Assembly: GCA_002682825.1 (NCBI GenBank)
Contig: NOKP01000006.1
Coordinates: 62,001-126,000 of the forward strand
From: Neonectria sp. B-13
Lineage: Eukaryota; Ascomycota; Sordariomycetes; Hypocreales; Nectriaceae
Direction: 5' to 3'
Length of the DNA: 64,000 nucleotides
This document shows, in pieces, positions 11,646 to 25,000 of the stretch (position 1 is its first letter; each line of letters starts with the position of its first letter). The notes under the pieces were generated by a model. The model was given only the letters and a program-made list of their open reading frames with translations, had not been told where the DNA came from and made no database searches. The translations under genes and the position numbers were made by a program.

Positions 11646-12590
11646 AAATATAATTATAGTTATAGTTACTAAGATAGCCTTTAGTACTACTACTTAGATA
11701 AATAATACTGCTTATAAGAGGGATTATATCTGCTAATATATATATAGCTATGGTTATTATTATTATTGAATGGATATACCTTATTAAGTTTCTTACTTCT
11801 TGAATAATATATTCCTAGGGAAGCTAGGCTGGTATAATTATTTGAGATAACTGTGATATTATAATGATTATAACTTAGTAGGTATCTTATATATGCATCT
11901 AGAAGAATCTAGTAGTATAGGAATGAGTAAAAGCGTGGGTGATTTAGGTAGGGGTAATTCTTTATTTACTAAACCTTTTATAGGGGTTGGATATTTTAAT
12001 TCTTAACTTATATATTTTAAGGATATAGTTTTACTTTTTAAGGGCTAACTGTATTAATATAAACCTTATCTACTATGAATTTAGAGCCTTAATATAGGAT
12101 ATAAGCATATTCTATATAACTTATTTCTTACTACTTTAAGTGATTGAATTATTTAACTTTAAGGTTTACTCTTAGTAATATTTATAACTCTTTATAAAAA
12201 CTAATATTAAAGAGAAATAGTATTTAATAAAGAGATAACTAGAAATTAAAAACTCTAATGTAATATAATTGAGTTAACTATAAATAAAATTCTAAAAGGA
12301 AATCCATTCAGTTTAATAAGTTGAGATAAATTATAATTAGGGTTGGGAGGTCCTTATGTTAGAGTGGGTTAATATTAGCTAAATGTGGTATCTGTTATAA
12401 CTGATAAGAAGCAATTTTTACTCTTACAATGACCTATTAATAGCCTTATTTACATTTCGACACCTGACATCTATAGGTCTTATTACCAGCCCTAGTAACA
12501 ATTAAGTTACTATGGCGGAAATTCTAACTCTAGCAGGATATAGGGCTGGTGATGATTAAATTGAGATACTAATGATAATTAATAAGATCA
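11646..12590. other. AT-rich tract without a recognisable gene
   Basis: Stops occur in all frames and composition rises gradually towards normal GC after 12450. Nothing further was recognised. Confidence 0.4.
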
Positions 12591-12833
12591 TTAATGCTGG
12601 ATTTCAGGGTAGAGTTGGGCTGGTGTTTGAGTGGTTTCTAGATGCAAATATGGCAAGGAATATATTCTACGAAAAGTCAAAAACAGCAACATCAGTCAAG
12701 AAAATTACATCAATAGAGAGCTAAAAATGTCACACATCCCCCAGATCTACCCTTCTCATAATGCAGCGCTGTGAACCGATTTTATTGTCTTTTTCAGATG
12801 GCAATTAACAACTTACTTGGGATGCTATGAACC

Positions 12834-13016
12834 ATGCATTACAAAAGCGATAAGAGCTCTTATCAAACTGCCTTATACCCTGGTATCCTCAAACCAGGGT
12901 TGGGCCCAATCCCCATAAGTCTTGACGGCTACGCTATCCCTGTCAGTTTTGAAGAACCAACCCGACCAGGTCTTGACGGCTACGCCATCCCTGACAGCCA
13001 AGGATCAACATTATGA
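12834..13016 (+). CDS. Short open frame with an internal repeat, doubtful gene
   Basis: A 60-codon open frame in GC-normal DNA contains two copies of LDGYAIP. They are encoded by a 23-bp near-direct repeat at 12920-12942 and 12971-12993 that differs at one position. There is no signal peptide or domain. The repeat is visible in the DNA, but a real protein is unproven. It could equally be a decayed exon. Confidence 0.2.
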   Translation: MHYKSDKSSYQTALYPGILKPGLGPIPISLDGYAIPVSFEEPTRPGLDGYAIPDSQGSTL

Positions 13017-13103
13017 ATGTGTTGGATTGTGACCCTGTATTACGAAACCTCTGATAGATCGATATCCTGACCTTAGTCAGAGGGGGCGTAAGATGACATA
13101 AAA

Positions 13104-13124
13104 CCCCTCTCGAGAAAAGAGGGG
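13104..13124. repeat. Short perfect hairpin (7-bp stem)
   Basis: CCCCTCT pairs with AGAGGGG around a 7-base loop. No gene is placed so that this would clearly act as a terminator. It is recorded only as a structure. Confidence 0.35.
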
Positions 13125-13387
13125 GCCGGAGGGATCCTAGATCAATTGAATGATCAGATTTGGGCTCTACACTCTATCGAACACTAAGGCCTAGATCGAA
13201 TTGACCGTACGCTATCCAACAGTATTTATAAAGATAGCTGCACGCACAGAATATTGGTCAGCGCGGGGAACCATGGTCGGTGCGGGGAACTATAATCGGG
13301 CGATGATCGCAGAAAAGCTGCAACCAGCCAAAAAAGACTCACTCCAGCCCAAATACTGGAGTTCCGCACGAGTTCAAGATAACGCTC

Positions 13388-13669
13388 ATGGGTCACTATA
13401 AAGATCAAATGATTGAGGAGATGGAAGAAGAGCGCGAGGATTTGGAACGAGCTCTCGACGACATCGAAGGTTTCGGCGAGAACTTCAAGTGGTATATCGG
13501 AAGAATACTAACAATGCCCCTTTTGCGGCAACTGACAATCTCTCATAGCCCTGATGAGCACTGTGACAGTAAAGCTTGCAGCAAGTCATGCTTCGCTCGC
13601 TCTTGTTTCGATTGGTGTCTTACGCACAACCACCCCTACTCTTCTATTATCAATTGTCGTATACCCTGA
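13388..13669 (+). CDS. Possible small Cys-rich protein gene with one 57-bp intron
   Basis: An open frame starts at ATG 13388 and ends at TGA 13667-13669. Residues 1-34 are very acidic (block EEMEEEREDLERALDD). A candidate intron, GTATAT at 13492 to ATAG at 13548, has an internal ACTAAC branch-like motif and is a multiple of three, so the frame reads through it. Splicing changes Trp to Cys and gives a 74-residue product. Its second half then carries six regularly spaced Cys and a His-x-His (FKCPDEHCDSKACSKSC, then CFDWC, then HNH), as in a small zinc-binding fold. No family was recognised. Upstream exons cannot be excluded. Confidence 0.35.
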   Translation: MGHYKDQMIEEMEEEREDLERALDDIEGFGENFKWYIGRILTMPLLRQLTISHSPDEHCDSKACSKSCFARSCFDWCLTHNHPYSSIINCRIP

Positions 13670-15285
13670 ATTGTCGCCTACCCCCTGTAAAAGTCTGTAG
13701 TCTTCTAAATCCGGTCTATTTCCGCAGCCCGCTTCGTAACTCACAAATGCTCTCTCGTTGCTTTTGCTTGATAACTCATTTATACGTCTCAATGCGTCTC
13801 AATATGTTGCATCTGATAGGAAGGGTGCATTTTATATGTAAATTGGAAGCTCTTGCTTTCTATCTAGCAGAGGGCTTATAGCAGCTCCTATATACAAAGA
13901 TGCCCTTGTTATCCTAGGGGCTGTGATGAGGTCCTTGAGATAGAAAAAGTAACGGTCTTTAGACCGGATCCAAGGGATCCGGGTCTTTGAGACCGGATCC
14001 TAGAAGATCGGTATCAGCGAGCATTTGAGTTCTGTATGAAAAGCAGGAAAAAGCAAATATGCCTCAATAGCGGTCTCAACAGCTGATAGATGTGACACAC
14101 TATGTGTTATGCTTTAATTATTGTACTCTTGCTGTCGTTGTGCTTTTTTGCTCCTTGATGAATATATTATAACCAAAGAAATCATCTCTTTTCAATCCTT
14201 AGACAAAAACCCTAACTATAAAACTTAATTACCTCTTCTATAATAATCCCTCTTAATATATTATTATATATAAGAAGTATAGTACTATACTATAGACTAA
14301 CCTTTCCTATTATATTTATCTTTATTACAATCTAATATATATCTATAACTCTACTATAATTAAGTTATTTATAAAGACTTTCAATTATCTAGCTCTAATA
14401 TAGGATCTAAATAAAATTTACAAAAAGATCTAATTATTACTAGGTACTATACCTATTCTATTTCTTTATATTTTCAATAATAGAATTAATTATTAGCTTT
14501 ACAAGGATAATACAAACTGCTATATCTACTAAGGCTATATAGCTATTAAAGGCTACCTTAGAAAAATATATAACTAATTGCCCTATTAGCTAGGTTAATA
14601 ATATAGTAGGGAGATTAGTAGTATTAAGGGTTTAGTCTATACTAGCTTAGTGCAAAATCAGCTACTATACTAAACTCTCTTCTATAACTCTTAGTATTAT
14701 TATTTTAAGGTTAATAGCTAGAGAAGCTAGCATTAGTCTAATATAATGTTAGAAATACTATACTTAGAGGATAATACAGTAGATAATAGCCTTATGCATT
14801 CTCTATCTAGGCTTTAAGATCTTATAGACCTTAAACTCATTAAGTAAGAGGGAGAAGAGATAGTTAATACATCCTAAGAAGATGTTTCTATTAACCTTAT
14901 ATCTTAAGATAGAAGATACTAATTATAATAGCTTTAAATGACTAAATAGCCCTATTTCTTAAAGCCCTATAAGTATAAGCTATATTATATTACTATATTA
15001 ATCTCTCTACTTAATTCTAAGTAGAGCCCTATAAGCAATTCTAACACTCTACTCTTTATCCTCCTTGGCTCTCTTAACCACATTATAGCCTAAGCCTAAT
15101 ACTTACTCAAGGAAGGAAGGCTGAATGTCTTTGACTAGTACTGGCTCAACTCATTCATTGCTGGTCGCTTATCGTAGAAGCCACTCATCCACAACTTAAA
15201 GGAAGAAACCTATAGAAAGTATGAATGAGTTCTCTAATACTTACTATGCTATGTGTTTTATGTTGTATGGCAGAAAACAGGGCTA
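13670..15285. other. Gene-poor stretch, GC-normal then AT-rich
   Basis: 13670-14160 is GC-normal with no convincing gene. A short direct repeat of a GTCTTT-GACCGGATCC block lies near 13960-14005. From about 14160 the DNA is AT-rich and stop-filled. One plus-strand frame near 14300-14950 is protein-like but was not recognised. Confidence 0.4.
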
Positions 15286-15289
15286 AGGC

Positions 15290-16990
15290 TGTACTATAGG
15301 TTCACTGATGGGCAGGCAGTAGCGATTGTTAAGGCAGTTTGTACAGCATCGGAGCTAGCCTAGAGCGATGGCGAAGGGTTTAGTCTGGATCAGGCTGAAG
15401 ACCTTATGAAGAGGCTTGATGATAAGTGTCTTGTGTTCATGGTCTCACTCTTAGACCATAAGCTATACGGTGACATTTACGATAGTATTGTAGTTGGCTT
15501 TCTTGCAGCAATGGGTATCCAGCTACCTTCAATATCTAGTACTGCACAGAAGTTACTTAATACCGCCGATTTTACCCCCAAGTTATCAGCAATCATCAAG
15601 ATGGGCCAACTTATGGTTGCAGAGAGGGCCCTACTCACTGTTGAGCTCGATAAAGCCGATGTCCCAGCCCAAGCATTGGAAAACATACAAGATCAGTTCA
15701 TAACAAAGGACTTAAGGTCACCGATCAGCTAGTCATTAAAGCTTCACGCCTATAGTAAAGCGATCAAGGATAATACAACAAGCCTTGGTCACATTAGGTG
15801 GTTGGATGATAATGAAATGCTAAGCTATAAGAAGATGCGATTTTCAATGACGGGGCTTCACAATCTTATTACTACAGAAGTCAAGGCTACTCAAAGCCAG
15901 TTAGCCGACCTCCTCCTTATACCGTCTAATACTGAAAGGGAAAACATTATACCTAAGATTAGCTTGTGGTCATTATTAGATGATCCATCGGAGGGCAGAC
16001 CAGGTTGGAACTTCACTCAGCATCCACAAAATGAAGTCCTCCATGGACACCAGAGGTGGATCCTCGACCGGATCCTCAGGGAGGATTTCCTCTAGAATGA
16101 CTTTTTCAAGAGCGAGAAGACGGCCAAATGGCGACTGCAAATTGTCAGTCAGTACCTTTCTACAGTCAATGCATTCCTTGAGTGGCTGCTTCTTCTTGTG
16201 CATCTCACAGGGGGTCAACCAACGCGTGGAACAGAGCTACTGTGTATTCAGTACTTCAATCCAAGGGATGGATCAGGAGGACATCAAAATATCTTCATTG
16301 AAAATGGATTAGTTAGCTTTATAACTTACTATCACAAAGGGTACAGCATAACTGGTACAACCAAGATCATCCACCGGTATCTGCTGAATGAGGTGGGGGA
16401 ACTTCTTGTTTACTATGTTTGGCTTGTAGTGCCATTCCTCGACCAGGTCTTACGGCTGACAAAGATCCCTAGTTTCAGAAGAGATACAACATCATACCTA
16501 TAGGGTGAATTCTCTATTGCGCCATTTCCATTGGCATGGGATAAGCAAAATTCAATTATAATATGCTTAAATTCAGGCGATAAAGCTACCCGAAGAGAGA
16601 AAAAGAAGTTATCTCAGACACTAAGAAGATCAGAAACAGCCGCCGAAGGCACAGTCGGCAACATAGAAACCAGTGCATCTGACGATTCATGGCCAACCGC
16701 ATGATTATCCGATATACTACGCAGGACATTCAGGCTTTCTCTCAGGACAGATACGAATATTCAGCTGTAGCGGCATGCTGCTATTGCGATCTCACGTCGG
16801 CACTTGCAGCAGGCCAAGTTCAAACGAGACTTCATTGAAGCAGTCTCTTGGGCATAGAATGATAAAATGGCAGTACACTTAACTAAGTTGGTAGGTTTAA
16901 CCTATGCACAAGGATTACAGGATGCGCCCAGACATATCACTAATGCAAAGGCTGAATATCAACGTATCTACCGTGAATGGCATGCATAGC
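15290..16990 (+). pseudogene. TLH-type (DUF3505/RecQ helicase family) relic 1, middle domain only
   Basis: Read through a few stops, the plus strand gives the conserved middle region of large fungal helicase-like proteins related to telomere-linked RecQ helicases. The region runs from the DLMKRLDDKCLVFMVSLLDH block (15400), through LAAMGIQLP, to HLTGGQPTRGTELL at about 16200, then GGHQNIFIENGL, YYHKGY, KIIHRYLLNEVGELL and the YVWLVVPF block. The family, as I know it, continues with a RecQ helicase domain, which is absent here. Mutation is light compared with the neighbouring copies: GC is near normal with only a handful of stops (for example 15730, 16093, 16501). The relic ends near 16990, next to a second, heavily mutated copy. 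Confidence 0.7.
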
Positions 16991-17049
16991 TTGGATTTGG
17001 TGGATGATAGAATCTCAACTACAGCCTATCTTAGCTCTCTATTATTATC

Positions 17050-20000
17050 TTTTAATTAGTTATTAATAGAGTACTTTATTCATCTTTCTGAATACTGAAT
17101 TCTTGCCTACTACTCTTGTAGTACTAGCATTATCAGCAGTCAGATTAAGCAACATCTTTCTAATGTACTATACAAACTCAGCAAAGAATACATTGAGTGT
17201 GTATAAGAATGGACATTGAATCTTACTCTTATTGATGAAAGCTCTGAGATTTGTGATATCCTACTGCCACTTGATACTACTCTTCCAATCAAAGGGTTAA
17301 GTGAGGCTAAGGTAGGTGGCTATTGCTATATATTTATACCAAGCTGTATGTTTATGAGCACTAGCTTAAAGAGAATATAGGGCTATCTTAAACAAACCTA
17401 CCGCTGGGATTAGAAGCTTAAGGTAGGGTGTTGATCTGCTGCCTGTGCTAAGGAGGAGCTGAGTAGTACTCTATAGGAAAGTGGAGTTTTCTACTAATAT
17501 TTCTTTACCTTTGGCACTTATAGTGAATACTTTTAGGTTAGGAAAGGTTATGATCTTTAGGCTTTAAGTGTAGTAGAGTAAATCATAAAGGCTAGGATAT
17601 AGGAAGTGATTAATGCATTTTAGTCTAAGGCTAAAAACATCTATTAGTAGGAAGTAGAATTAATTAAGGAGTAGAATGACTTTACTTTACTAAATCTATA
17701 GCTTTACTAGCTTAGCTTAGTCCTCTATCTAGCTAACTTTAGTAAGAGAAAGGATTATTTAAGAGGGTTAATCTTAATGGAATATAAAATTAACCTATAA
17801 GAACTAGATAGTATAGAAGATACTAAGCTTTACTATATTTATATTATATTTGATTAATTGGTTAGTAAGGTAAAGGCAATTATTATACTAAGTATTATAT
17901 CTTAGAATATACTTTTTAAGGTTAACTAAAAGGATATAAATAAAGAAAGAAATAAACTATTCTATTTTAGGTTTAAGGCTAAGATATAGAAAAGATATAT
18001 ATTAGTAGCTAAACAGCTACTTATATATATTGTTTAAATAATAAGTATAGAAAAAGAAGATTATTTACTATTTAAGCTTAGTAGGTAATAGATTAATGCT
18101 TATAATATTCTAATGAGTTATACTAATAATATATTTACTACTTAGGATAATAATAGTAGTAATCTTACTGCTTTAATAGTTAAAAAGCTATTTTTAGTAC
18201 TTAAGAATAACATTCTAGAGCTATTTATCTTTATATTTAATCACTTTATTAAAGATATTAAATATAATAGTATTCTTATTAACTTCTTAATTATTTTTAG
18301 TATTAGAGAAAATAATACTTAGGAAGAATATAATAACTTTATACTAAAGCTATTAGGAATTATTACTATTGCTTAACTTCTTATTATTAAATATGCTATA
18401 GATTAATAGGCTAAGTTAATTAAGACTAAGGTTTAGTATAGTTAGACTTAAGAAGAAGCTAAGGAAAACAGTCCTAATTACTTTAATCTAATATCTAGAA
18501 TAATATACTAGTTTATAATCAGAGGAAGAGTAGATTAGTAAATAACTCTTATATAGTTTATCTTATAACTCTAAACCTATAGAATAGCTATAAATAATAA
18601 TACTACTATATAAGGCTTAATAAGCTAGGATAAAGAGAATATTATATTTAAGTATATTTAACTAAATGTATTTAGTATTCAGTCTATAATTTAAGCAGTA
18701 ATATACTAAGCTAAGAGTATATTATATAAGAATTTACTCTTATATTAAGGCTATAAAGAATAAACTCTAGTTAAGTTAAAATTACTAAAGATCCTATAGG
18801 ATAGTATAATAGATAATACAATAGATATAATAGTTAGCTATTCCTTTATTAATATCTTATATTAGCTTAATAGTAAAGTAATAAAAGGCTAGGTTATCTA
18901 AAAGATCTTATAAGATAAATTACTAAAAGAGTTATAGATTAAGTTAATTATTAGCCTAAATATAGAACTTAATATAAAATAGGCATATAAGTATAAGCTT
19001 AATATTAAGAAGATTCTAGAACTACTTATATTTCTTATATATTTCTATAGAGAGTTCCTAGTATATACTTATAAGCTTCTTACTATAAGATATAAGAATA
19101 TACTTAATAAAGGCATTTAGAATATTCTAATAAATAGTAAGAAGATTATAGTAATTACAAATGCTTATAAGGGCTTTTTAGCATTTAAGCAGCTTAAGGT
19201 TATTCATTAGTTTCTCCTATAAAAGGTTATAACTCTACTTATATATTACCTCTAACTAATATTATTATTCTAGGAAGAGGTATAAATAAATATATAGAAT
19301 AAGACTAGCTTTACTATTATAATTTAAGCAATTGAAAAGGTAGAAGAGAAGAAGGCTCAACTAGAAGATTAGGCCTAAGAGAAAGAGAGTAAGAGCTAAA
19401 AGGTTATTAGAAGCTATATTAGAACTAGTAGTAGCTAAGAATAACCTAAAGACTATAAATTCAACCTATAGAAGCTTAGCTCTAGAGATTACTAGATATT
19501 TATACAATTTACTAGGATTATCTAAAGGCTAAGTATTATTAGCTATAGTTAAAGACTTAATATTAGCAGCTAAAGGCATATCTTAATTGTAATCAGATAA
19601 TAGTACTTCTAGAATATATTTACTACTTATAATAGTCTTCTCTAAAAGGTTTACTTAGATAATAGTAATAGTAATAGCAATAGTAATAAGAATAGTCTAT
19701 AGGATCTCTAAGTAGATTATAGATCTAAGGTTACTAGCTTAATCTATAGATAGCTTATTATAGATAGAGCTTTTAAAATTAATAAATAGTATATAAACTT
19801 TCAGTATATTAGTAAAGAGTAGTACTAACTTTTAGGGTTTCTATCAGCTATAGGAAGCTATAGTAAGATTCTTATGCTTAGCTATAAGTAAAGGAACCTA
19901 TCTATATATTATAAAGTACTTTAGGAGCTTTAACTAATATACTAGAAGATACTATACTAGATTGACTTAGACTAGGAGCTTATCTAGCTATATAGAGAGC

Positions 20001-21770
20001 AAGCTAGGTTCTAAGGTATATAGAAGCTAGCAATAAAGACTATTATAATAATAAGAGTCTTATTATAGTTATTATAGGGACTAGTAATAGTAAGAGCTTA
20101 TGCTTTATACTACTAGCTATAAGATACTTAGAAGAAGTAATAGTAGTTATTATACTATTTATATCTCTATAGAGCAATATAATAGATTAATATTAGAGAT
20201 TAAAGATATTATATACTAAGTGGAAAAGTAATTAGTTATTAGGTAATATTTTAATTGCTTTTATAATACCTAAGTTAGTAATAACTAAATGGTTTTAGGA
20301 CTATCTTAAGGGGCAGTAGGTTATAGTATAGCTTGATTAACTTATACTAGATAAAGCTTATATTATACTTAAGAGCAAGCTAGACTTCTAGCTATAGCTA
20401 AGAAAGCTTGGTTATTTTATGCTTATTAATATATAAATGATTTATCTTATAGTAATACTCCTACTAGTATAAGAAGGCAAGTTCTTTAAGCTAATTAACT
20501 TTAAGCTAGAAGATATTACTATAATATAGATAAATATAACTTACTAAAATATAGTATATTCTATCTAATTAGTAGTAATTATAAGTGCAAAAGCTATTAG
20601 TATAGCTATTATATTAAAAGTATAGAAGGTACTTGATTAAAAGCTAGAGGAATACTTATGATTAGTAAAGATAATTGTATACTATTGAATGGTAAAGGCA
20701 ATAGAAGCTCTAGTAGTAGAGTTAAACTGTAATGCTTATTTCTAAGAGGTTAACAGTTAAGACAGTAAGGCTAAAAGACTCTAGGCTTAGACAAGTGGGC
20801 TAGAGAGAGAGCAATATAGTGGGGGGAGAGTCATTATAGCTGGTGATTGGAGTAAGGCGATTGTAATCCAAGCAGAAATAGGAGGATAAAAGCTAAAGCA
20901 AGCAAAGCTAAGGCTAAAGGAGTTATCAATGAATAATTATATTAGTAGGAAAGTATACTAATAAGTAGTATTAGACTCTATTATAGATGGGTAAAAGAGC
21001 TATAGTAAGTATAAAGAAGGTAAAGAGTTTTATAATCTCTACTAAGCTTAAAGTAAGATTATTAAGTTAGATAAGTTAGAAATATCTAAAGATAAGAATA
21101 AGGTAGATATATAGGATTAAGAGATAAATGTATAACTTATATAGAGTTGAGTATAAGCCTAGGTAGTAGAGGAATAGAAAGCATTTAAAGTATTTAAGCA
21201 AAGACTAAAGGAATAAGTATTAGTAAGATATCTCTTCTATTCCATTCAAAGTCTAAAGGAGAGTAGGCATCTTGCTCTAGAGTGCTAGTCAGCTTTAATA
21301 ATCAATAGGATTTATATAAAGGCTTTCTATTTAGGACTTAAAATAGAATAATTTATATAGTAGAATAGAATAATAGAGAGATTTAAGTACTACTTTATAT
21401 ATTTTATACTATTAGAGCTCTATAATACTTAGAAAGAAGATATAGTATAAGATAGTTAGTAAAAGAGATTAGGAAGGGATTATTAATATAAGGGTATAAT
21501 AGTATTAACTATTGCTTATATTGAGATAGGGCTATTAGAGGGACTAAAGGATCTATATAGGAACTTAGGGTTTATAAGTAAAGGATAAGAAGGTCTCTTA
21601 AAGAAGAGAGTAAAAGAGATAAAATGAAGGTAGATAGGAAAGAGAGTGGTATAGGGTAGGGTTAATATGGTAAATATATATAAGGTATTTATAGATATAA
21701 TAAAGGACTAGATTATGTAGGGTAGGGAGTTATAGTTAGAGTAAATGAAAATATTATAACTATATAAAAC
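17050..21770 (+). pseudogene. TLH-type relic 2: DUF3505 domain to RecQ-like helicase, heavily RIP-mutated
   Basis: The plus strand can be read through frequent TAG/TAA as a nearly full-length member. The N-terminal DUF3505-like Cys region is at 17100-17450 (CSTSIISSQIKQHL, then the KVGGYCYIFIPSC block). The middle domain is at 18130-19300 (FNHFIKDIKYN, NAYKGF, KVIHQFLL). A helicase domain with degraded motif I (VIIGTSNSKSLCFIL, near 20065) and motif II (LDKAYIIL, standing for DEAH, near 20350) follows, then a C-terminal Cys-rich part to about 21770. Active-site residues are lost by transitions: G to S or N in motif I, E to K in motif II. Intact relatives are SF2 RecQ-type DNA helicases, often subtelomeric. 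That location is family knowledge and is not shown here. Confidence 0.72.
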
Positions 21771-21806
21771 TACCTTTTTATATATTATTAGACTGTAACT
21801 TATATT

Positions 21807-22017
21807 TGTTAGAAAACTAGTATAGCACTTAGATAACTTATATTATTTATGTCCTTATCCCTTTAGGCTATCTCTATAGTATTTAAGGGATATCTCCTTT
21901 TCTTAATAGTCTTTCTATTTAGGCTATAGCTAATAAAGGTTAGATGAGCTGTTTATTGACTACTAAGGTAGTTATATAATTACCCTAGAGATAATATATA
22001 TATAATCCACTCTAATA
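21807..22017 (-). repeat. Left copia LTR (3' LTR of the minus-strand element), heavily mutated
   Basis: Colinear with 27135-27345 without indels. Most differences are A/T here against G/C in the other copy, as RIP would produce. Confidence 0.87.
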
Positions 22018-22029
22018 TACCTCTTTAGC

Positions 22030-25000
22030 TTAAGAGCATTACTATAAAGCTAAGCTCTTTATCCTTCCTTTACTATTCTAGTATCTTAGAGAGGTCTATA
22101 AGCTTAAGCTGCTAAATAAACTTAGTAAAACCTTCCTTAGGTAGGCTCTTTATTAAGCTATTAGTAAGCAGTTATATTAATAGAGTATATATTATATTGA
22201 TTCTTTCCTCTAATATCTCCTACTATAGCTAATAGTTGTAAATGTTAATATGCTTTAACTTTATATATAACTATATAAGCTCTATAGTAATCAGTTAGAT
22301 AGTTTGCTTATTGTTATATTTAATAGTGACTCTTAATAGTAAGGTAACTGCTTAGTGAGCAGTTAGTAAGGATAAGTCAACTTATAATATAGAGATAAGT
22401 CTACTTATAAAGAGGGCCTCTTTAGCTGCTTAAGATAGGGTAAAAAGCTTAGCTTTTATAATTGATATTATAATAGTATCTTGTTTATTTGCCCTCTAGG
22501 AAATAATCCCTTTGAAAAGCTTTATAGTAAATACTTATAAACTCTAATAATCTATTAAGTTATTAGTAAAGCTAGTATTAGAGGCAACTTATAAGCTATC
22601 CTTCTTGCATTTAGGTATTATATTATATTTGAGTAAGAGATCTTAGGTTTAAATGAGGTATACTAGGGCTTAGTTAGCTGTATAATAATATTATAACTCT
22701 AGGTTCTAGTTGAATTTAGCTAGCTGGCTAGCTGTAAATGCAATATTAGGTTGAATTATAATAGTAGTATATATAATAGTACTAATCTTATGTTAATAAA
22801 GGTTAATACTGCTTAGTCTTATGATCTTATTATAGGGGAGAAGTTCTTTTTGTATTATTAGGGTTATTGCTTATAGGGTTAATATACTATTAGTAAGCAG
22901 TTAGTATATCTTATTAATATATAAAGACTATAAGAGCTATAGGCATTAGTTTGCTCTATCTTAGATAACTTTAATTCCTAGGAACTAGTATAGTAGCTTA
23001 CCTCCTTCTAGGTAATAGGTCTTCTATAGGTCTTTTATTAGTATTATTACTTTAGTCTTTACTTGCTTTAGGAAATAGAGGATATAGTTATCTATATAGA
23101 AGAAGAATATAATCTTACTATAAAGCTAATAACAGTCTTTACTAAGCATTCAATAAAAGCCTACCTATAGTAAGCCTTTCTTAAAGTGCTTTTACTATAG
23201 GAGAGGGGATTGCCTAAGACTATAGAGGGCCTTTTACAACTTTAGGATTATATTTAGCTTTTAGTATTCTCTTAGTATCTCTATATAAATCTCCTTATCT
23301 AGCTTTATATATATAAAAGTATTAACTATATTATATTATAGTATATTATAGTTAAATTAGTTAGTTAGAGTAATTAGGGTTCTAAATAATATATTAGTAA
23401 GAGTTATTATATAGGTCTCTTAGCTATTAATTGCCTATTGATTACTATATACTATAAGGTATACTTTAATTTTTAGGAATCTTCTATGTTTATTAAGCTT
23501 ATATATATATACCTAATAGTAGTTAAGTACTTAGTAACTATTTACTATAGATTTAGCAATCTTGATTTATAAGTATAATTCTATATAACTCTATAAGTAT
23601 ATTTTCTTTACTATAAGTATTATATCTTAGTATAAATGATTAAATCTCTTTGTATATAAGCTAGAAAGTAGTTTTAATAGTTACTAATATATACTAATAA
23701 TAGGCTATCTTTCCTTTCTATATATAGAGCTTATCTTATCTCTTAGGGCTTTTTGCTTTCCTATTGAAATTATAGAGCTTGTCTTATCCCTTGGGGCTTT
23801 TTGCTTTCCTATATATGGTTCTCTGAGGGTGAGTGATACTTTCTTTGTTAAGTGATCCAATGTAGCTGGCTAGGCTCTATAGACTGCTTAGTAATTGCTT
23901 ATGAGGTGTTTTAGTGACTGAAGTCTCTTGGCTAGGAATACTGCCTTAAAGGAGGTTCTATATTTCGCTGATTGTTTAGTGACTGCTCTATTAGTAATCT
24001 TATTGTTTGCCTTTCCCTTCTTATGCCCCTTTATACTAAGGCTAATAGCTAAGGTATAGAAGAATGCAGTAGGCAGTGACTGTAGAGGTATAGAAAGTAC
24101 TTTAAACTTAGCTATAGTATATCCTTTATATATTTCCTTATTATCTTTTACTATACTAGCCTTTTGATTGCTTAGTAAGTACTTAATAGGATAGTCCTTT
24201 TCTGACCTATCTTAGATCTTATCTACTTCTTTATTAGGTGATTGTAATACCTACTGCTCTAGTTCCTTTTGTATTATAAGTAGTTCCTGGATCCTTTTCT
24301 AGATAGCCTTAAGGTTTTTCTATAGAAAGTTGTCCTAAAGGCTCTCTGAGTGCCTGTTGAACATTTGCTGCTTATTGAATGTTATATTCTGAGTAGTAAA
24401 GACCTCTTTGTTCAATGGATTCCACACTCTGAAGGAATTACTTGATGTATAGCTGACTAGAAAGCTAATCCAGGCTCTTAGAGACTGTTTTTGTAGCTGA
24501 TTTCTTTATAGCTATGTATTAGCTATAAGGGTAAAGATCTTATAGCTATAGGCTTAGAGATGTGAAAGGTTGGGCTTTATAGTATTATTAGAGTGAAATT
24601 GGTAGTAAAACAACTTGTAGGGGGTTTTCCTATCTCTTTGCATAAAGGGTGTATAATTGTAAAGGTAGGTTACTGCTTTAATTATCTTTGGCTATAGATA
24701 CTTAGGTAGTTTAGCTCTGGCTTATATTGTATAGCTCTTCTGGATAATAATAGCTATAATGTATTCTATGCCTTTATTTTAGGCTTAGGTATTTAGTACT
24801 AAGGGCTTAATAAGTATTTTATAATTATATAGTAGTTCTATTACTTAAGGGTATATTTCTATAATCTTATTATTATACTTAATTGCCTTAATCTTAATAG
24901 AGTATTATACTTTAAGTATCTTAAGGAACTAAGTAATTATTAAGCATAGGGTAGATATTGAATGACTTATTGTATAATAGTCCTATGAGTAGTTAATTGA

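Noticed and set aside
13104..13124. Hairpin as a bacterial-type terminator
   Set aside because: The genome is fungal, no gene ends there and no T-run follows.
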